Counted from the stretch's first letter, positions 5,934 to 14,322 are shown. The stretch: 15,004 nt of DNA from an uncultured Flavobacteriales bacterium (GCA_943845485.1 CALTNV010000007.1:1-15004); one strand, 5' to 3'. Numbers and translations are program-made. The notes: generated from the sequence alone by a model not told the origin.

Positions 5934-8750
5934 ATGGGCATAGAAAAATCTATTCATAAAGCAAATCCTAAAAAAAACATCATTATAAAAAATGCACATA
6001 TGCATAATTTAAAAAATGTTGATTTAGTGATTCCTCGTAATCAATTAGTTGTTATTACAGGTTTGTCTGGCTCTGGAAAATCATCTTTAGCTTTTGATAC
6101 TTTATTTGCTGAAGGGCAAAGAAGATATGTAGAAAGTTTATCATCCTATGCCCGACAATTTTTAGGGAAGCTTGATAAGCCAAAAGTAGATTATATTAAA
6201 GGGATTTCTCCTGCTGTTGCAATTGAACAAAAAGTAACTAGTAAAAATTCTAGAAGTACTGTTGGTACAGTTACGGAGTTATATGATTATTTAAAACTGC
6301 TTTTTTCTAGAATTGGTAAAACAATTTCTCCAGTAAGTGGAGATATTGTAAAAAAAGATATTGCAGAAGATGTTTTAAATTTCTTTTTTAATCAGGTAGA
6401 AGAAAAAACAAAAGCCTTACTTCTGTCTCCTTTAAAAAATGAGGGTGTTTTTTCAAAAATGGCCACTCTCCATCAACAAGGTTTTCAACGTGTGTTTTAC
6501 AATAATGAAATTCATAAAATTGAATCTTTTTTAGATGGTACAAATCAGGATAATTTAGAAGGAAATGTTTTTTTAGTTGTTGATAGGTTTTCTTGGAAAA
6601 AGGAGGATGAGAGTTTGCACAGCAGGCTTTTAGATAGTATTCAAATTGCTTTTTATGAAGGAAATGGATTTTGTGATGTTTATTTATATAATTCAGGAGA
6701 AGTGAAATCTTTTTCAAATTTGTTTGAAAAAGACGGGATAACTTTTCATGAACCAACGCTACACTTTTTAAGTTTTAATAATCCTATAGGAGCTTGTAAA
6801 ACTTGTGATGGTTTTGGAAGTGTGCTAGGGATTGATGAAAATTTAGTAATGCCTAACAAATCTTTATCAATTATAGAAGATGCAATCGTTTGTTGGAAGA
6901 GTGACTCTATGCAAAGATGGAAAGATGAACTTGTTAGTTCAGCTCATTTATTTAATTTCCCTATTGATAAACCAATTAAAGATTTATCCCAAAAAGAATA
7001 TAATTTACTTTGGACAGGTAATAAGTATTTTGAGGGGCTAAATGATTTTTTTAGCTATATAGAGTCTAAACTTTATAAAATACAATATAGGGTTTTATTA
7101 AGTAGGTATAGGGGTAGAACTACTTGTCCGGATTGTAAAGGTACCAGATTGCGAAAAGACGCTCAATATGTAAAGGTAGGAGGTAAATCAATAGTAGATA
7201 TTATATTACTACCCATTAATAAAGCAATTGATTTTTTTAATCAGTTAGAATTGTCTCCTCATGATTTTGAAATAGCAGAGCGTATATTATATGAAATTAA
7301 TTCTCGTTTAGAGTTTTTAGATAGGGTTGGTCTCTCGTATTTATCTTTAAATAGAGGAGCTTCTACATTATCTGGAGGAGAATCTCAAAGAATTAATTTA
7401 GCCACCAGGTTAGGGAGTAGTTTGGTAGGTTCAATGTATATTTTGGATGAACCTAGTATTGGTTTACACTCAAAAGATACTGAGAAACTAAACACTGTTT
7501 TAAGAGCTTTACAACAAAAAGGAAACAGTGTAATTGTTGTTGAGCATGATGAAGATATTATGAAAATAGCGGATTATATCATTGATGTAGGTCCAAAGGC
7601 TGGCACCAATGGAGGTAATATTGTTTTTGAAGGTACCTATCCAGAATTGATTTCAAATGGTGATACGTTAACATCGGATTATTTAAGTGGCAAAAAAGAA
7701 ATTGTTACACCTTTAAAAAGAAGAAGTTTCACAAAAAAAATAAATGTTTTAGGTGTTAATGAGCATAATTTAAAAAATATTGATTTAGAAATACCTTTAG
7801 GCGTGTTTACAGCAATTACCGGAGTAAGTGGTAGTGGTAAATCTACTTTTGTAAAGCGTATTTTATATCCAGCTGTTAAAAATCTATTGTTTCAATCGGG
7901 TGAAGATGTTGGAGATTATTCTTCTATTGAAGGTGATGTAAATGAATTAAAAGATATTCAGTTTATAGATCAAAATCCCATAGGTAAATCATCCAGGTCT
8001 AATCCTGTAACCTATGTAAAAGCTTATGATGATATTAGAGCAATTTTTTCTAGTCAGCATTTAGCTATTGTAAGAGGTTATAAGCCTGGTACATTCTCTT
8101 TTAATGTACCTGGTGGAAGATGTGAGCATTGCGAAGGGGAAGGCTTTATTAAGGTAGAAATGCAATTTATGGCAGATGTGTTTTTACCTTGTGACCATTG
8201 TAAGGGACAGAAGTTTAAAAATGAAGTATTAGAGGTTACTTTTAAAAATAAATCTATTAGTGAGGTACTAAATTTAACCATCGATGAAGCTATTACCTTC
8301 TTTAGTACTGAGCAAACTTTAAATGCAGAGAAAAAGTTAGTGGCAAAATTATTACCTTTGCAAAAGGTAGGGTTAGGTTACATGAAAATGGGGCAATCAT
8401 CCAATACCTTAAGTGGAGGTGAAGCTCAAAGAGTGAAGTTAGCTTTCTTTTTAGGTAAAAGTAATAAGCATCAAAAAACATTGTTTATTTTTGATGAGCC
8501 AACAACTGGATTACACTTTAATGATATAGAAAAGCTATTAGTGGCTTTTAATGAATTAGTTAATTTAGGACATAGCTTAGTTGTTATTGAGCATAATCTT
8601 GATTTGGTTAAGTGTGCTGATTGGATAATAGATATGGGACCAGATGGTGGAGATAATGGTGGTGAGGTTGTTTTTGCTGGTATTCCAGAAAAATTGATAA
8701 AAAATAAAAAGTCGTATACAGCACAATATTTAAAGGATAAATTAAACTAA
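5934..8750 (+). CDS. uvrA: UvrABC excinuclease subunit A
   Basis: UvrA is the damage-sensing ATPase of nucleotide excision repair: a dimer scans DNA and loads UvrB at lesions. The 938-residue protein has the tandem ABC layout of the family. The first ATPase has Walker A GLSGSGKSS (43-51), signature LSGGESQR (479-486) and Walker B ILDEP (503-507). The second has GVSGSGKST (630-638), LSGGEAQR (826-833) and IFDEP (852-856). Zinc-site cysteines are at 288/291 with 398/401, and at 730/733 with 753/756 (CEHC...CDHC), the latter being the damage-binding zinc hairpin. The region between about 130 and 245, where the UvrB-binding domain lies, is present, and the length matches E. coli UvrA (940), so this is the repair-competent class I rather than the shorter UvrA2. 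The region after RIG lacks a cysteine pair, reading SPVSG, as I recall from other Bacteroidota. It is co-oriented with rpe, 3 bp apart. Confidence 0.97.
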   Translation: MGIEKSIHKANPKKNIIIKNAHMHNLKNVDLVIPRNQLVVITGLSGSGKSSLAFDTLFAEGQRRYVESLSSYARQFLGKLDKPKVDYIKGISPAVAIEQKVTSKNSRSTVGTVTELYDYLKLLFSRIGKTISPVSGDIVKKDIAEDVLNFFFNQVEEKTKALLLSPLKNEGVFSKMATLHQQGFQRVFYNNEIHKIESFLDGTNQDNLEGNVFLVVDRFSWKKEDESLHSRLLDSIQIAFYEGNGFCDVYLYNSGEVKSFSNLFEKDGITFHEPTLHFLSFNNPIGACKTCDGFGSVLGIDENLVMPNKSLSIIEDAIVCWKSDSMQRWKDELVSSAHLFNFPIDKPIKDLSQKEYNLLWTGNKYFEGLNDFFSYIESKLYKIQYRVLLSRYRGRTTCPDCKGTRLRKDAQYVKVGGKSIVDIILLPINKAIDFFNQLELSPHDFEIAERILYEINSRLEFLDRVGLSYLSLNRGASTLSGGESQRINLATRLGSSLVGSMYILDEPSIGLHSKDTEKLNTVLRALQQKGNSVIVVEHDEDIMKIADYIIDVGPKAGTNGGNIVFEGTYPELISNGDTLTSDYLSGKKEIVTPLKRRSFTKKINVLGVNEHNLKNIDLEIPLGVFTAITGVSGSGKSTFVKRILYPAVKNLLFQSGEDVGDYSSIEGDVNELKDIQFIDQNPIGKSSRSNPVTYVKAYDDIRAIFSSQHLAIVRGYKPGTFSFNVPGGRCEHCEGEGFIKVEMQFMADVFLPCDHCKGQKFKNEVLEVTFKNKSISEVLNLTIDEAITFFSTEQTLNAEKKLVAKLLPLQKVGLGYMKMGQSSNTLSGGEAQRVKLAFFLGKSNKHQKTLFIFDEPTTGLHFNDIEKLLVAFNELVNLGHSLVVIEHNLDLVKCADWIIDMGPDGGDNGGEVVFAGIPEKLIKNKKSYTAQYLKDKLN

Positions 8751-8753
8751 ATT

Positions 8754-9407
8754 ATGAGTAAACACATTATTGCACCATCATTATTGGCAGCAGATTTTGG
8801 AAATTTAGAAAGAGATGTTAAAATGGTTGAGCGTAGCAATGCTCAATGGCACCATATTGATGTAATGGATGGTGTTTTTGTACCAAATATATCATATGGT
8901 ATGCCTGTGATTTCTGCTATAAAAAAACACGCAACTAAGCCTTTAGATGTACATTTAATGATTGTTGACCCTGATAGATATGTAAAAACATTTAAAGAAT
9001 TAGGAGCTGATATTTTAACAGTTCATTATGAGGCTTGTAATCATTTACACAGATCATTACAATACATAAAAGCAGAAGGTATGAAAGCAGGAGTGGCTCT
9101 TAATCCTCATACACCTGTTTCTTTATTAAAAGACACTATTCAGGATATTGATGTTGTATGTTTAATGTCTGTCAATCCTGGTTTTGGAGGTCAAAAGTTT
9201 ATTGAAAACACCTATGACAAGGTAAAAGAGTTAAAGCAAATTATTAAAGATAAAGGCGCTTCAACTTTAATTGAAATTGATGGAGGAGTTGGAACTCATA
9301 ATGCTAGAAAATTATTGGATGCTGGTGCTGATGTATTAGTTGCAGGTAGTTTTGTGTTTGGTTCTGAAACACCAGAAAAGACAATTGATGACTTATTAAA
9401 CGTGTAA
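8754..9407 (+). CDS. rpe: Ribulose-phosphate 3-epimerase
   Basis: This enzyme interconverts D-ribulose 5-phosphate and D-xylulose 5-phosphate in the pentose phosphate pathway. The 217-residue protein is a single TIM barrel of normal length. Substrate-binding Ser9 is in IAPSLLAADF. The metal-binding and catalytic residues are visible: His34 and Asp36 in HHIDVMDG, His67 in DVHLM, and Asp176 in EIDGGV, with Asp36 and Asp176 as the acid/base pair. The phosphate-binding loops are MSVNPGFGGQKF (138-149) and VAGSFVFG near the C terminus. The ATG lies 3 bp after the uvrA stop, so the two are probably on one transcript although their functions are unrelated. A long hairpin 16 bp after the stop ends transcription. 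Confidence 0.97.
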   Translation: MSKHIIAPSLLAADFGNLERDVKMVERSNAQWHHIDVMDGVFVPNISYGMPVISAIKKHATKPLDVHLMIVDPDRYVKTFKELGADILTVHYEACNHLHRSLQYIKAEGMKAGVALNPHTPVSLLKDTIQDIDVVCLMSVNPGFGGQKFIENTYDKVKELKQIIKDKGASTLIEIDGGVGTHNARKLLDAGADVLVAGSFVFGSETPEKTIDDLLNV

Positions 9408-9422
9408 GCTTATTAGTCATTT

Positions 9423-9476
9423 AAAATCAAATAAAGGGCTGCTTTTAAACTTAAAAGTAGCCCTTTATTTGATTTT
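9423..9476. terminator. Bidirectional terminator between rpe and the response regulator, 26-bp hairpin
   Basis: A 26-bp inverted repeat (arms 9423-9448 and 9451-9476, with one G-T pair) has a core AAAGGGCTGCTTTTAA and a tiny apex. T-rich arms supply U tracts on either strand. Its right end touches the stop codon of the response regulator (9476-9478), so it ends both convergent transcripts. Confidence 0.85.
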
Positions 9477-10177
9477 CACTCCTCTAATGTCATCCTAAAA
9501 CCAACACCATGAACATTTAAAATTTTAATACGTTCATCTGCTTTTAAGTATTTTCTTATTTTGGTAATAAATACATCTAAACTTCTTCCTAAAAAGTAGC
9601 TGTCATCTCCCCAAACCATATTTAATATCATCTCTCTCTCTACAACTTGATCAAAGTAACTTGTGAAAAGTTTTAATAAATCGGCTTCTTTTTTTGTTAG
9701 TTTTTTCTCAGTATTTTCTTGAGTATTAATTAATAAAAATTTTTCATGATCATATGTAAAGTTTCCAATTGAAAACAAGTTATTTTCATCGTCTTTTTCA
9801 TAGCCAGTTGATCGTTTTAAAATAGCTTTTATTCTTAAAAGAAGTTCTTCGTTTTCAAATGGTTTAGTAATATAATCATCAGCACCAATTTTTAAACCTT
9901 CAATTTTATCTTCTATCATTGATTTGGCAGTTAAAAACACAACTGGTACATGTTTATCTAACTTTCTTATATCACTAGCTAAACTGAACCCATCTTTTTT
10001 AGGCATCATTACATCTAATAAGCATAAATCATATTTGTTTTTATTAAATAAGTTTAAACCTTCTTTTCCATCTCTAGTAAGGTGTACTTTATAGCCTTCT
10101 AGCTGTAATGTGTCTTGAAGTACTAAACCTAAATTAAAATCATCTTCAACTAATAATATATTTACTGTTTTTTTCAT
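9476..10177 (-). CDS. OmpR/PhoB-family response regulator (RprY-like)
   Basis: This 233-residue DNA-binding response regulator is the partner of the kinase encoded just upstream. The receiver domain (about 5-117) has the acidic pocket Glu11/Asp12/Asp13, phospho-acceptor Asp55 in LLDVMMP, Thr83 in FLTAKS, and Lys105 in ITKPF. After a short linker the winged-helix output domain (about 138-232) contains LTKKEADLLKLF and the recognition region RSLDVFITKIRKYL, ending GVGFRM. It resembles the RprY regulators of Bacteroidota by overall look, which I infer rather than verify. The start codon lies 5 bp after the kinase stop, showing an operon with the kinase first. Target genes cannot be told from this window. 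Confidence 0.94.
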   Translation of the reverse strand: MKKTVNILLVEDDFNLGLVLQDTLQLEGYKVHLTRDGKEGLNLFNKNKYDLCLLDVMMPKKDGFSLASDIRKLDKHVPVVFLTAKSMIEDKIEGLKIGADDYITKPFENEELLLRIKAILKRSTGYEKDDENNLFSIGNFTYDHEKFLLINTQENTEKKLTKKEADLLKLFTSYFDQVVEREMILNMVWGDDSYFLGRSLDVFITKIRKYLKADERIKILNVHGVGFRMTLEE

Positions 10178-10182
10178 TTTAT

Positions 10183-11514
10183 TTACTTTGGAAAAGTTAA
10201 AGTTACAATAGTTCCTTGATTTATTTTACTTGAAAGATCAATAGTTCCTTGATGTTTTTGCATCATTTGATGAACGTAATAAAGCCCCAGTCCAAACCCT
10301 TTCACGTTATGTATATTACCTGTAGATACCCTATAAAATTTATCAAAAATATGTTTCAAATCATCTTTTTTTATTCCTATACCATTATCTTTAATAGATA
10401 TCATTAAAAAATTGTTTTTTTCATTTACTTCAATATCAATTTTTGGTTTACGTTGTTCGGCGTCACAATATTTTATACTATTGTCTAATATATTTCTAAT
10501 GATGTTGTTTACGTGAACTTTGTCTCCTGAAATTACTGTGTTTTTATTATGTTCATGAAATGATATCTTACCATCAAATTCTTCAAGTTTTAATTGAAAA
10601 GTTAATATACTCTCTTTGATGATTTGTTGGATGTTTAGTGGTTCGATTTTTAGATTAATATCTCCTTTATCTAACAATGCAACTTGTAGTACCTTGTCTA
10701 CTTGGTTTTGTAGCCTTTTATTTTCTTTTTTAACAATACTAGCATACTTTGCAATCATTTCCTTATTTCCTTGAACTTTAGGGTTTTGAAGCATTTCACT
10801 TGATAATGAAATAGTAGAAATTGGTGTTTTTAGTTCATGAGTCATATTATTAATAAAATCATTTTTTATTTCTGAAAGTTTTTTTTGCTTTAATAAAGTG
10901 GTAGAAGAGGTGATGAATATTAATATATATACAATGGCAATTATAATTGATCCCCATACGTATGAATTAAAAGTGTTTTCTACTGTTGTTATATGGTAAT
11001 TTCTATTGTTAAATATTACACCAAAATAATATCCGTCTAATCTTAATTCTCTTATTTGGTTATATAAACTATTGTTAATTGTAATATCCAAAGTGTTTAA
11101 ATCATTATAACAATAAACAGTATCACTTTCACAATCATAGGTTACATAGTTAAATCTTTCTGTAATATTTTGTTTTTCAAATTCGTTAACCAATAGTTCC
11201 TTTAAAACATTATGACTAAGTTTTTCCGGCATGGTTACCATAAAGTAATTTGTGTCAATTTTTTCAATAGGCTCTAAGAGTATACTTTCAGTATCTTCAT
11301 TCATTTTTAATATTAAATCTCTAACATTGGTTAATGCTAAAGTCACTTTGCTATCAAATACATCATTTAATATTTTAAGTTGTTCTTTTTGAATTTGAAC
11401 AGATTTTTTTTGATCATTAAAAGATTTTTTAATCCAAAATAATTTAAAAGAGAGTAGTGTTAACAGTAAAATAGTAGATACTATTAATATAATAGTGATT
11501 TTGTTTTTCTTCAT
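10183..11514 (-). CDS. Sensor histidine kinase (HisKA/HATPase_c, RprX-like)
   Basis: This 443-residue membrane kinase should sense a periplasmic or envelope signal and phosphorylate the adjacent regulator. A first membrane segment is at about 6-27, followed by a periplasmic domain of roughly 155 residues with no family I can name, then a second membrane segment at about 186-205 (VWGSIIIAIVYILIFITSST). The dimerisation domain has the phospho-accepting His226 in FINNMTHELKTPIS. The ATP-binding domain shows an N box with NILDN (341-345), G1 DNGIGI (377-382), an F box FDKFYR (390-395) and G2 GFGLGL (406-411), so all catalytic motifs are intact. The sensor domain has two cysteines, 128 and 135, that could form a disulfide outside the cytoplasm. 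There is no HAMP or PAS domain evident. The ATG at 11514 gives a normal signal-anchor N terminus. Confidence 0.94.
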   Translation of the reverse strand: MKKNKITIILIVSTILLLTLLSFKLFWIKKSFNDQKKSVQIQKEQLKILNDVFDSKVTLALTNVRDLILKMNEDTESILLEPIEKIDTNYFMVTMPEKLSHNVLKELLVNEFEKQNITERFNYVTYDCESDTVYCYNDLNTLDITINNSLYNQIRELRLDGYYFGVIFNNRNYHITTVENTFNSYVWGSIIIAIVYILIFITSSTTLLKQKKLSEIKNDFINNMTHELKTPISTISLSSEMLQNPKVQGNKEMIAKYASIVKKENKRLQNQVDKVLQVALLDKGDINLKIEPLNIQQIIKESILTFQLKLEEFDGKISFHEHNKNTVISGDKVHVNNIIRNILDNSIKYCDAEQRKPKIDIEVNEKNNFLMISIKDNGIGIKKDDLKHIFDKFYRVSTGNIHNVKGFGLGLYYVHQMMQKHQGTIDLSSKINQGTIVTLTFPK

Positions 11515-11619
11515 TGCCCTAAAGATAGTTAAACTTTTTATTTTGTTAAAACCTTGATATTTAGAATGTTTTGTATTAATTTATGTTAATTTCTTACATA
11601 AACCATAAAAATACATTCT

Positions 11620-12054
11620 ATGAAAATAAAAATACTAACTTCTATAGATTCTGTATCAATGCTTACTAAAAATGAAATAGTTTGTTTTTTATCAAAGAAT
11701 CTTACTTACAACGAACCCAAAAATTTAATATTGTCTTCTATTGAATATGCTTTAAATGATTATTCTGCTCAGGGAGGTTTTATTGTTTTAGCAATTGATA
11801 ATACCAATGTATTAATTGGTGTTGCTATTATAAATAAAATTTCTACTCAAGGGTATTACCCAGAAAATATAATAGTTTATATGGCTTCAGAGGATCATAA
11901 TGAAGAAGATATTTATCATAAACTACTAGAAAACACAAAGGTTTTTGCTAAAGGAAGTATTTCTTTTCCTGCGAAGTCGGGTAGTATCATTGAAAAAATA
12001 GCTAATAGAGTTGGATTTAATGGAGATATGAAGCAGCTTGTTTTTACGAATTAA
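11620..12054 (+). CDS. Degenerate GNAT-fold (acetyltransferase-like) protein
   Basis: A 144-residue protein that resembles GNAT family N-acetyltransferases in its strand order: GGFIVLAIDNTNVLIGVAII (52-71) looks like strands 2-3, and YYPENIIVYMAS (79-90) like strand 4. The loop that should follow, normally of R/Q-x-x-G-x-G/A type and binding the acetyl-CoA pyrophosphate, reads EDHNEEDIYHKLLEN (91-105) and lacks those glycines and the arginine. The C-terminal part (SGSIIEKIANRVGFNGD) matches the usual last helix, strand and 'GF' turn. Thus the fold is probable, but catalysis with acetyl-CoA is doubtful. It starts at ATG 11620, divergent from the kinase operon. Its last 11 bp overlap the 3' end of the convergent LuxE-like gene. 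No partner or substrate can be read from the sequence. Confidence 0.75.
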   Translation: MKIKILTSIDSVSMLTKNEIVCFLSKNLTYNEPKNLILSSIEYALNDYSAQGGFIVLAIDNTNVLIGVAIINKISTQGYYPENIIVYMASEDHNEEDIYHKLLENTKVFAKGSISFPAKSGSIIEKIANRVGFNGDMKQLVFTN

Positions 12055-13045
12055 AGGTTAATAAATTACATCCTCTAATATCGCTATTGTCAAACCTACC
12101 TAATATTTCAAATGTTTCATCCCCATGCAACCTACCTAAATCTTGGGTTGCAATAAAACTACAACTGTAAACATTTGCTAAATCAATAATATTTACTCCA
12201 CCAGTTTTTCCTTTCTTGTTCAGGTGGCTTAATGGGTCGTTCACTTCTCTAAGCATTATTCTCATCCAGGGCGGTGAACTAAATACTTCTTTTTCCATAG
12301 AGTAAGCCTGAGAGAGTAGTTCTGACATACCATACTCTGAATATATTTGACTAATATTAAAGTGTGATTGAAGCTGATGATGAAGTTCAGATCTTGTTAT
12401 TTCTTTTCTTTTGCCTTTCATACCGCCAGTTTCCATCATTATTAAGTTGTTGAAGCTTTTAAGGTTTATGGCGTTTTGTTCCCCCCAGTCCAATAAAGCA
12501 AAGCTTACACCTATAATCAATATTTTGTTGCCTTCTTTTTTTAAATTCTTTAAAGTCTTATTTAATCTGTTATAATCATCGCTATAATATCCACTAGCTT
12601 TATGATTACTAAGCTTAATGAATTCATCAACCATATAAATCAAAGATGAATTAGGATTGTCTTGATAGGATGGAAGAATCGCTATAACAATATAGTTTTT
12701 AATATCGCAAAAAAAATAAGAGAAGCAATTGATAAATGATTTCTTATAAATTTCAGGTTCTTTAACAATATGCTGACTTCTTTTCATTCCAGTGGTTCCT
12801 GAACTTTTAAACAAGAGCATTTTAGATGAATCTTCAGAAAAAGAAGTAACCTTATGCGATTTAAAAAATGATATTGGTAAAAAAGGAATATTCTTTACAT
12901 TAATAACATCTTTAGGATTAATATTTATTAAATCAACATATGTTTTGTATACGATATTATTATTGTATTGAAAGTTAAAAACGTCAATACAAGCTTTTTC
13001 AAAATCGATATTGTTTTTAATATTAAAAATGCTCTCTATATTCAA
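12044..13045 (-). CDS. LuxE-like acyl-protein synthetase / acyl-activating protein
   Basis: This 333-residue protein looks like the LuxE/PaaK branch of the adenylate-forming enzymes, which activate a carboxylic acid as acyl-AMP and pass it on. Visible motifs are the P-loop-like FKSSGTTG (79-86), METGGMKG (204-211), SEYGMSELLSQAYS (236-249, the YGxTE-type motif), and a C-terminal TQDLG then GRFDNSDIRGCNLL (316-329), which mirrors the GR-x-D...RG end of these enzymes. The first 60 residues (FNIKNNIDFEKACIDVFNFQ) match the usual N terminus of Bacteroidota members. No ATG precedes that region; the best start is TTG at 13045, since a stop lies upstream in frame and the next Met is at about residue 76. 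There are no luxCDAB genes here, so a light-producing role is unlikely; the substrate is unknown. The stop lies inside the convergent GNAT-like gene. Confidence 0.82.
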   Translation of the reverse strand: MNIESIFNIKNNIDFEKACIDVFNFQYNNNIVYKTYVDLININPKDVINVKNIPFLPISFFKSHKVTSFSEDSSKMLLFKSSGTTGMKRSQHIVKEPEIYKKSFINCFSYFFCDIKNYIVIAILPSYQDNPNSSLIYMVDEFIKLSNHKASGYYSDDYNRLNKTLKNLKKEGNKILIIGVSFALLDWGEQNAINLKSFNNLIMMETGGMKGKRKEITRSELHHQLQSHFNISQIYSEYGMSELLSQAYSMEKEVFSSPPWMRIMLREVNDPLSHLNKKGKTGGVNIIDLANVYSCSFIATQDLGRLHGDETFEILGRFDNSDIRGCNLLTFNS

Positions 13046-13136
13046 AATTAAAGTATTTAATTAAAATCAATATTGTTAAATATTTACAATAAAATGTAAA
13101 GCTAAAACAAATTAATTGTTATATTTAAAATGAAAT

Positions 13137-13628
13137 ATGAAAAAATACATTAAAATATTTTTTGCTGCAGCAGCTTTACAACTTTTTGTAACATCTTGTT
13201 TAAAAGAGGAGGTTTTTCCTGATATTCCTGTTTTAACTTTTGAGAGTATTACACCTAACATTGATAATGTTGTGGTTCAAGTCTCATTTACTGATGGAGA
13301 TGGAGATCTTGGAGTCTTAGGTGATGCAGATACTACATTAAACATGTATTTAAAGTTATACAGAAAAATTGATGACGTTTGGATTTTATTTGTTCCGTCA
13401 ACTTCGGGTCTTGATTATTCATACAGAATTCCCTTTCTAACTCCAGATGGTCAAAATAAAGCATTGAAAGGTGATATATATTTAAACTTAGACCACATTG
13501 TTCTATATGATAATGGTGCTACTTTAAATCCACCAGACTCTATTAAATTTACAGTTCAAATATCAGATAGGGCAAATAATTTAAGTAATATCGTAGAAAC
13601 AGGAGCTGTAGCTCAGCCAGTACCATAG
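13137..13628 (+). CDS. Putative lipoprotein with DGDGDLG motif
   Basis: A 163-residue protein with a type II signal peptide: a basic start (MKKYIK), a hydrophobic stretch FFAAAALQLFV, and lipobox VTSC with the lipidated Cys21. The residues after Cys (LKEEVFPD) are acidic; acidic residues just after the cysteine can mark surface-exposed lipoproteins in Bacteroidota, but this match is loose. The mature part is beta-rich with no enzyme motif. FTDGDGDLGVLGDAD (51-65) has closely spaced aspartates resembling a calcium-binding loop, and I recall the phrase 'FTDGDGDLG' from other flavobacterial lipoproteins. It is probably an envelope protein of unknown role. The start at ATG 13137 gives the ideal signal peptide. 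It is divergent from the LuxE-like gene and ends 2 bp before the stop of the convergent HAD gene; no hairpin separates the two. Confidence 0.85.
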   Translation: MKKYIKIFFAAAALQLFVTSCLKEEVFPDIPVLTFESITPNIDNVVVQVSFTDGDGDLGVLGDADTTLNMYLKLYRKIDDVWILFVPSTSGLDYSYRIPFLTPDGQNKALKGDIYLNLDHIVLYDNGATLNPPDSIKFTVQISDRANNLSNIVETGAVAQPVP

Positions 13629-13630
13629 TA

Positions 13631-14248
13631 TTATATTCCTATCTTTTCAAGGTTTAATAAATTGTTTTGTGGATGAAGATAGGTATGAAGCCCTAATTGT
13701 TTTGCACCGATTAAATGTTGTGGGCTGTCATCAATAAATAAAGTTTCTTCAATGTTAATGTTATTAGAGTTTATTACAAACTCAAATATATCTTTATTTG
13801 GCTTTCTAAGCCCTATTTCATTAGAGTAGTAAACCTTTTTGAATAAGCTTTTAAATCTTTTAAGGTTAAATTTTTTATCAATATATGCTTCAAAAGCATT
13901 GACATGAATTGCATTTGTATTTGATAGTAAATATAAATTATACTTTTTTGATAGTTCTGTAATTTGATTTATTTTTTCAATACTTAACTCAAGTAACATT
14001 GCATTCCAAGATTTTAAAATTTGTTGGTCACTTATTTCCAAATTTTTATTTTTAAAAAAGGCAATAAATTCAGCATTACTTAATCTTCCTGTTTCAAAAT
14101 CATTAAAAAAATTATTTTGTTTTGCTTGAGAGTATATTTCATTAAAGTTTGAAAAACCAAGCTTAATAAACTCATTTTCAGTTTTTTGATAATCTATATC
14201 TAGTATTACTCCACCTAAATCAAATATAATATTTTTAATGTGCATCAT
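13631..14248 (-). CDS. HAD-superfamily (subclass IA) phosphatase, YihX-like
   Basis: This 205-residue cytoplasmic protein is a haloacid dehalogenase-type hydrolase, most likely a small-molecule phosphatase. Motif I is IIFDLGGVILDID with nucleophile Asp10; the +2 position is Gly12 rather than Asp, the form seen in YihX-type (glucose-1-phosphatase) members. A helical cap occupies about 17-90. Motif II is LLSNTN (Ser109), motif III Lys149 in LRKPNKDIF, and motif IV FIDDSP with Asp173/Asp174. The substrate cannot be deduced. Two consecutive ATG codons (14248 and 14245) could start it, changing one residue. It lies tail to tail with the lipoprotein gene, and its start region is close to the promoter of the divergent tRNA gene. 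Confidence 0.9.
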   Translation of the reverse strand: MMHIKNIIFDLGGVILDIDYQKTENEFIKLGFSNFNEIYSQAKQNNFFNDFETGRLSNAEFIAFFKNKNLEISDQQILKSWNAMLLELSIEKINQITELSKKYNLYLLSNTNAIHVNAFEAYIDKKFNLKRFKSLFKKVYYSNEIGLRKPNKDIFEFVINSNNINIEETLFIDDSPQHLIGAKQLGLHTYLHPQNNLLNLEKIGI

Positions 14249-14276
14249 TTTTTTATAAAAAATTCAAGTAAAAGTA

Positions 14277-14306
14277 TTGATTATTAATTAAAATATATTA
14301 GATTTG
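14277..14306 (+). promoter_or_regulatory. tRNA promoter of Bacteroidota type (TTG-N19-TAGATTTG)
   Basis: TTG at 14277-14279 and TAGATTTG at 14299-14306 are separated by 19 nt, an exact match to the Bacteroidota housekeeping-sigma consensus (-33 TTG, -7 TAnnTTTG). The predicted start near 14311-14313 lies about 10 nt before the tRNA. Confidence 0.78.
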
Positions 14307-14322
14307 CATAGCTTTTAAAGCA

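Noticed and set aside
6388..6756. A 122-codon - strand frame
   Set aside because: It is antisense to uvrA within the UvrB-binding region; no promoter, no recognisable domain, and uvrA is intact.
8078..8281. A 67-codon - strand frame
   Set aside because: It is antisense to the uvrA zinc-hairpin region, and its Cys/Pro content mirrors that codon pattern.
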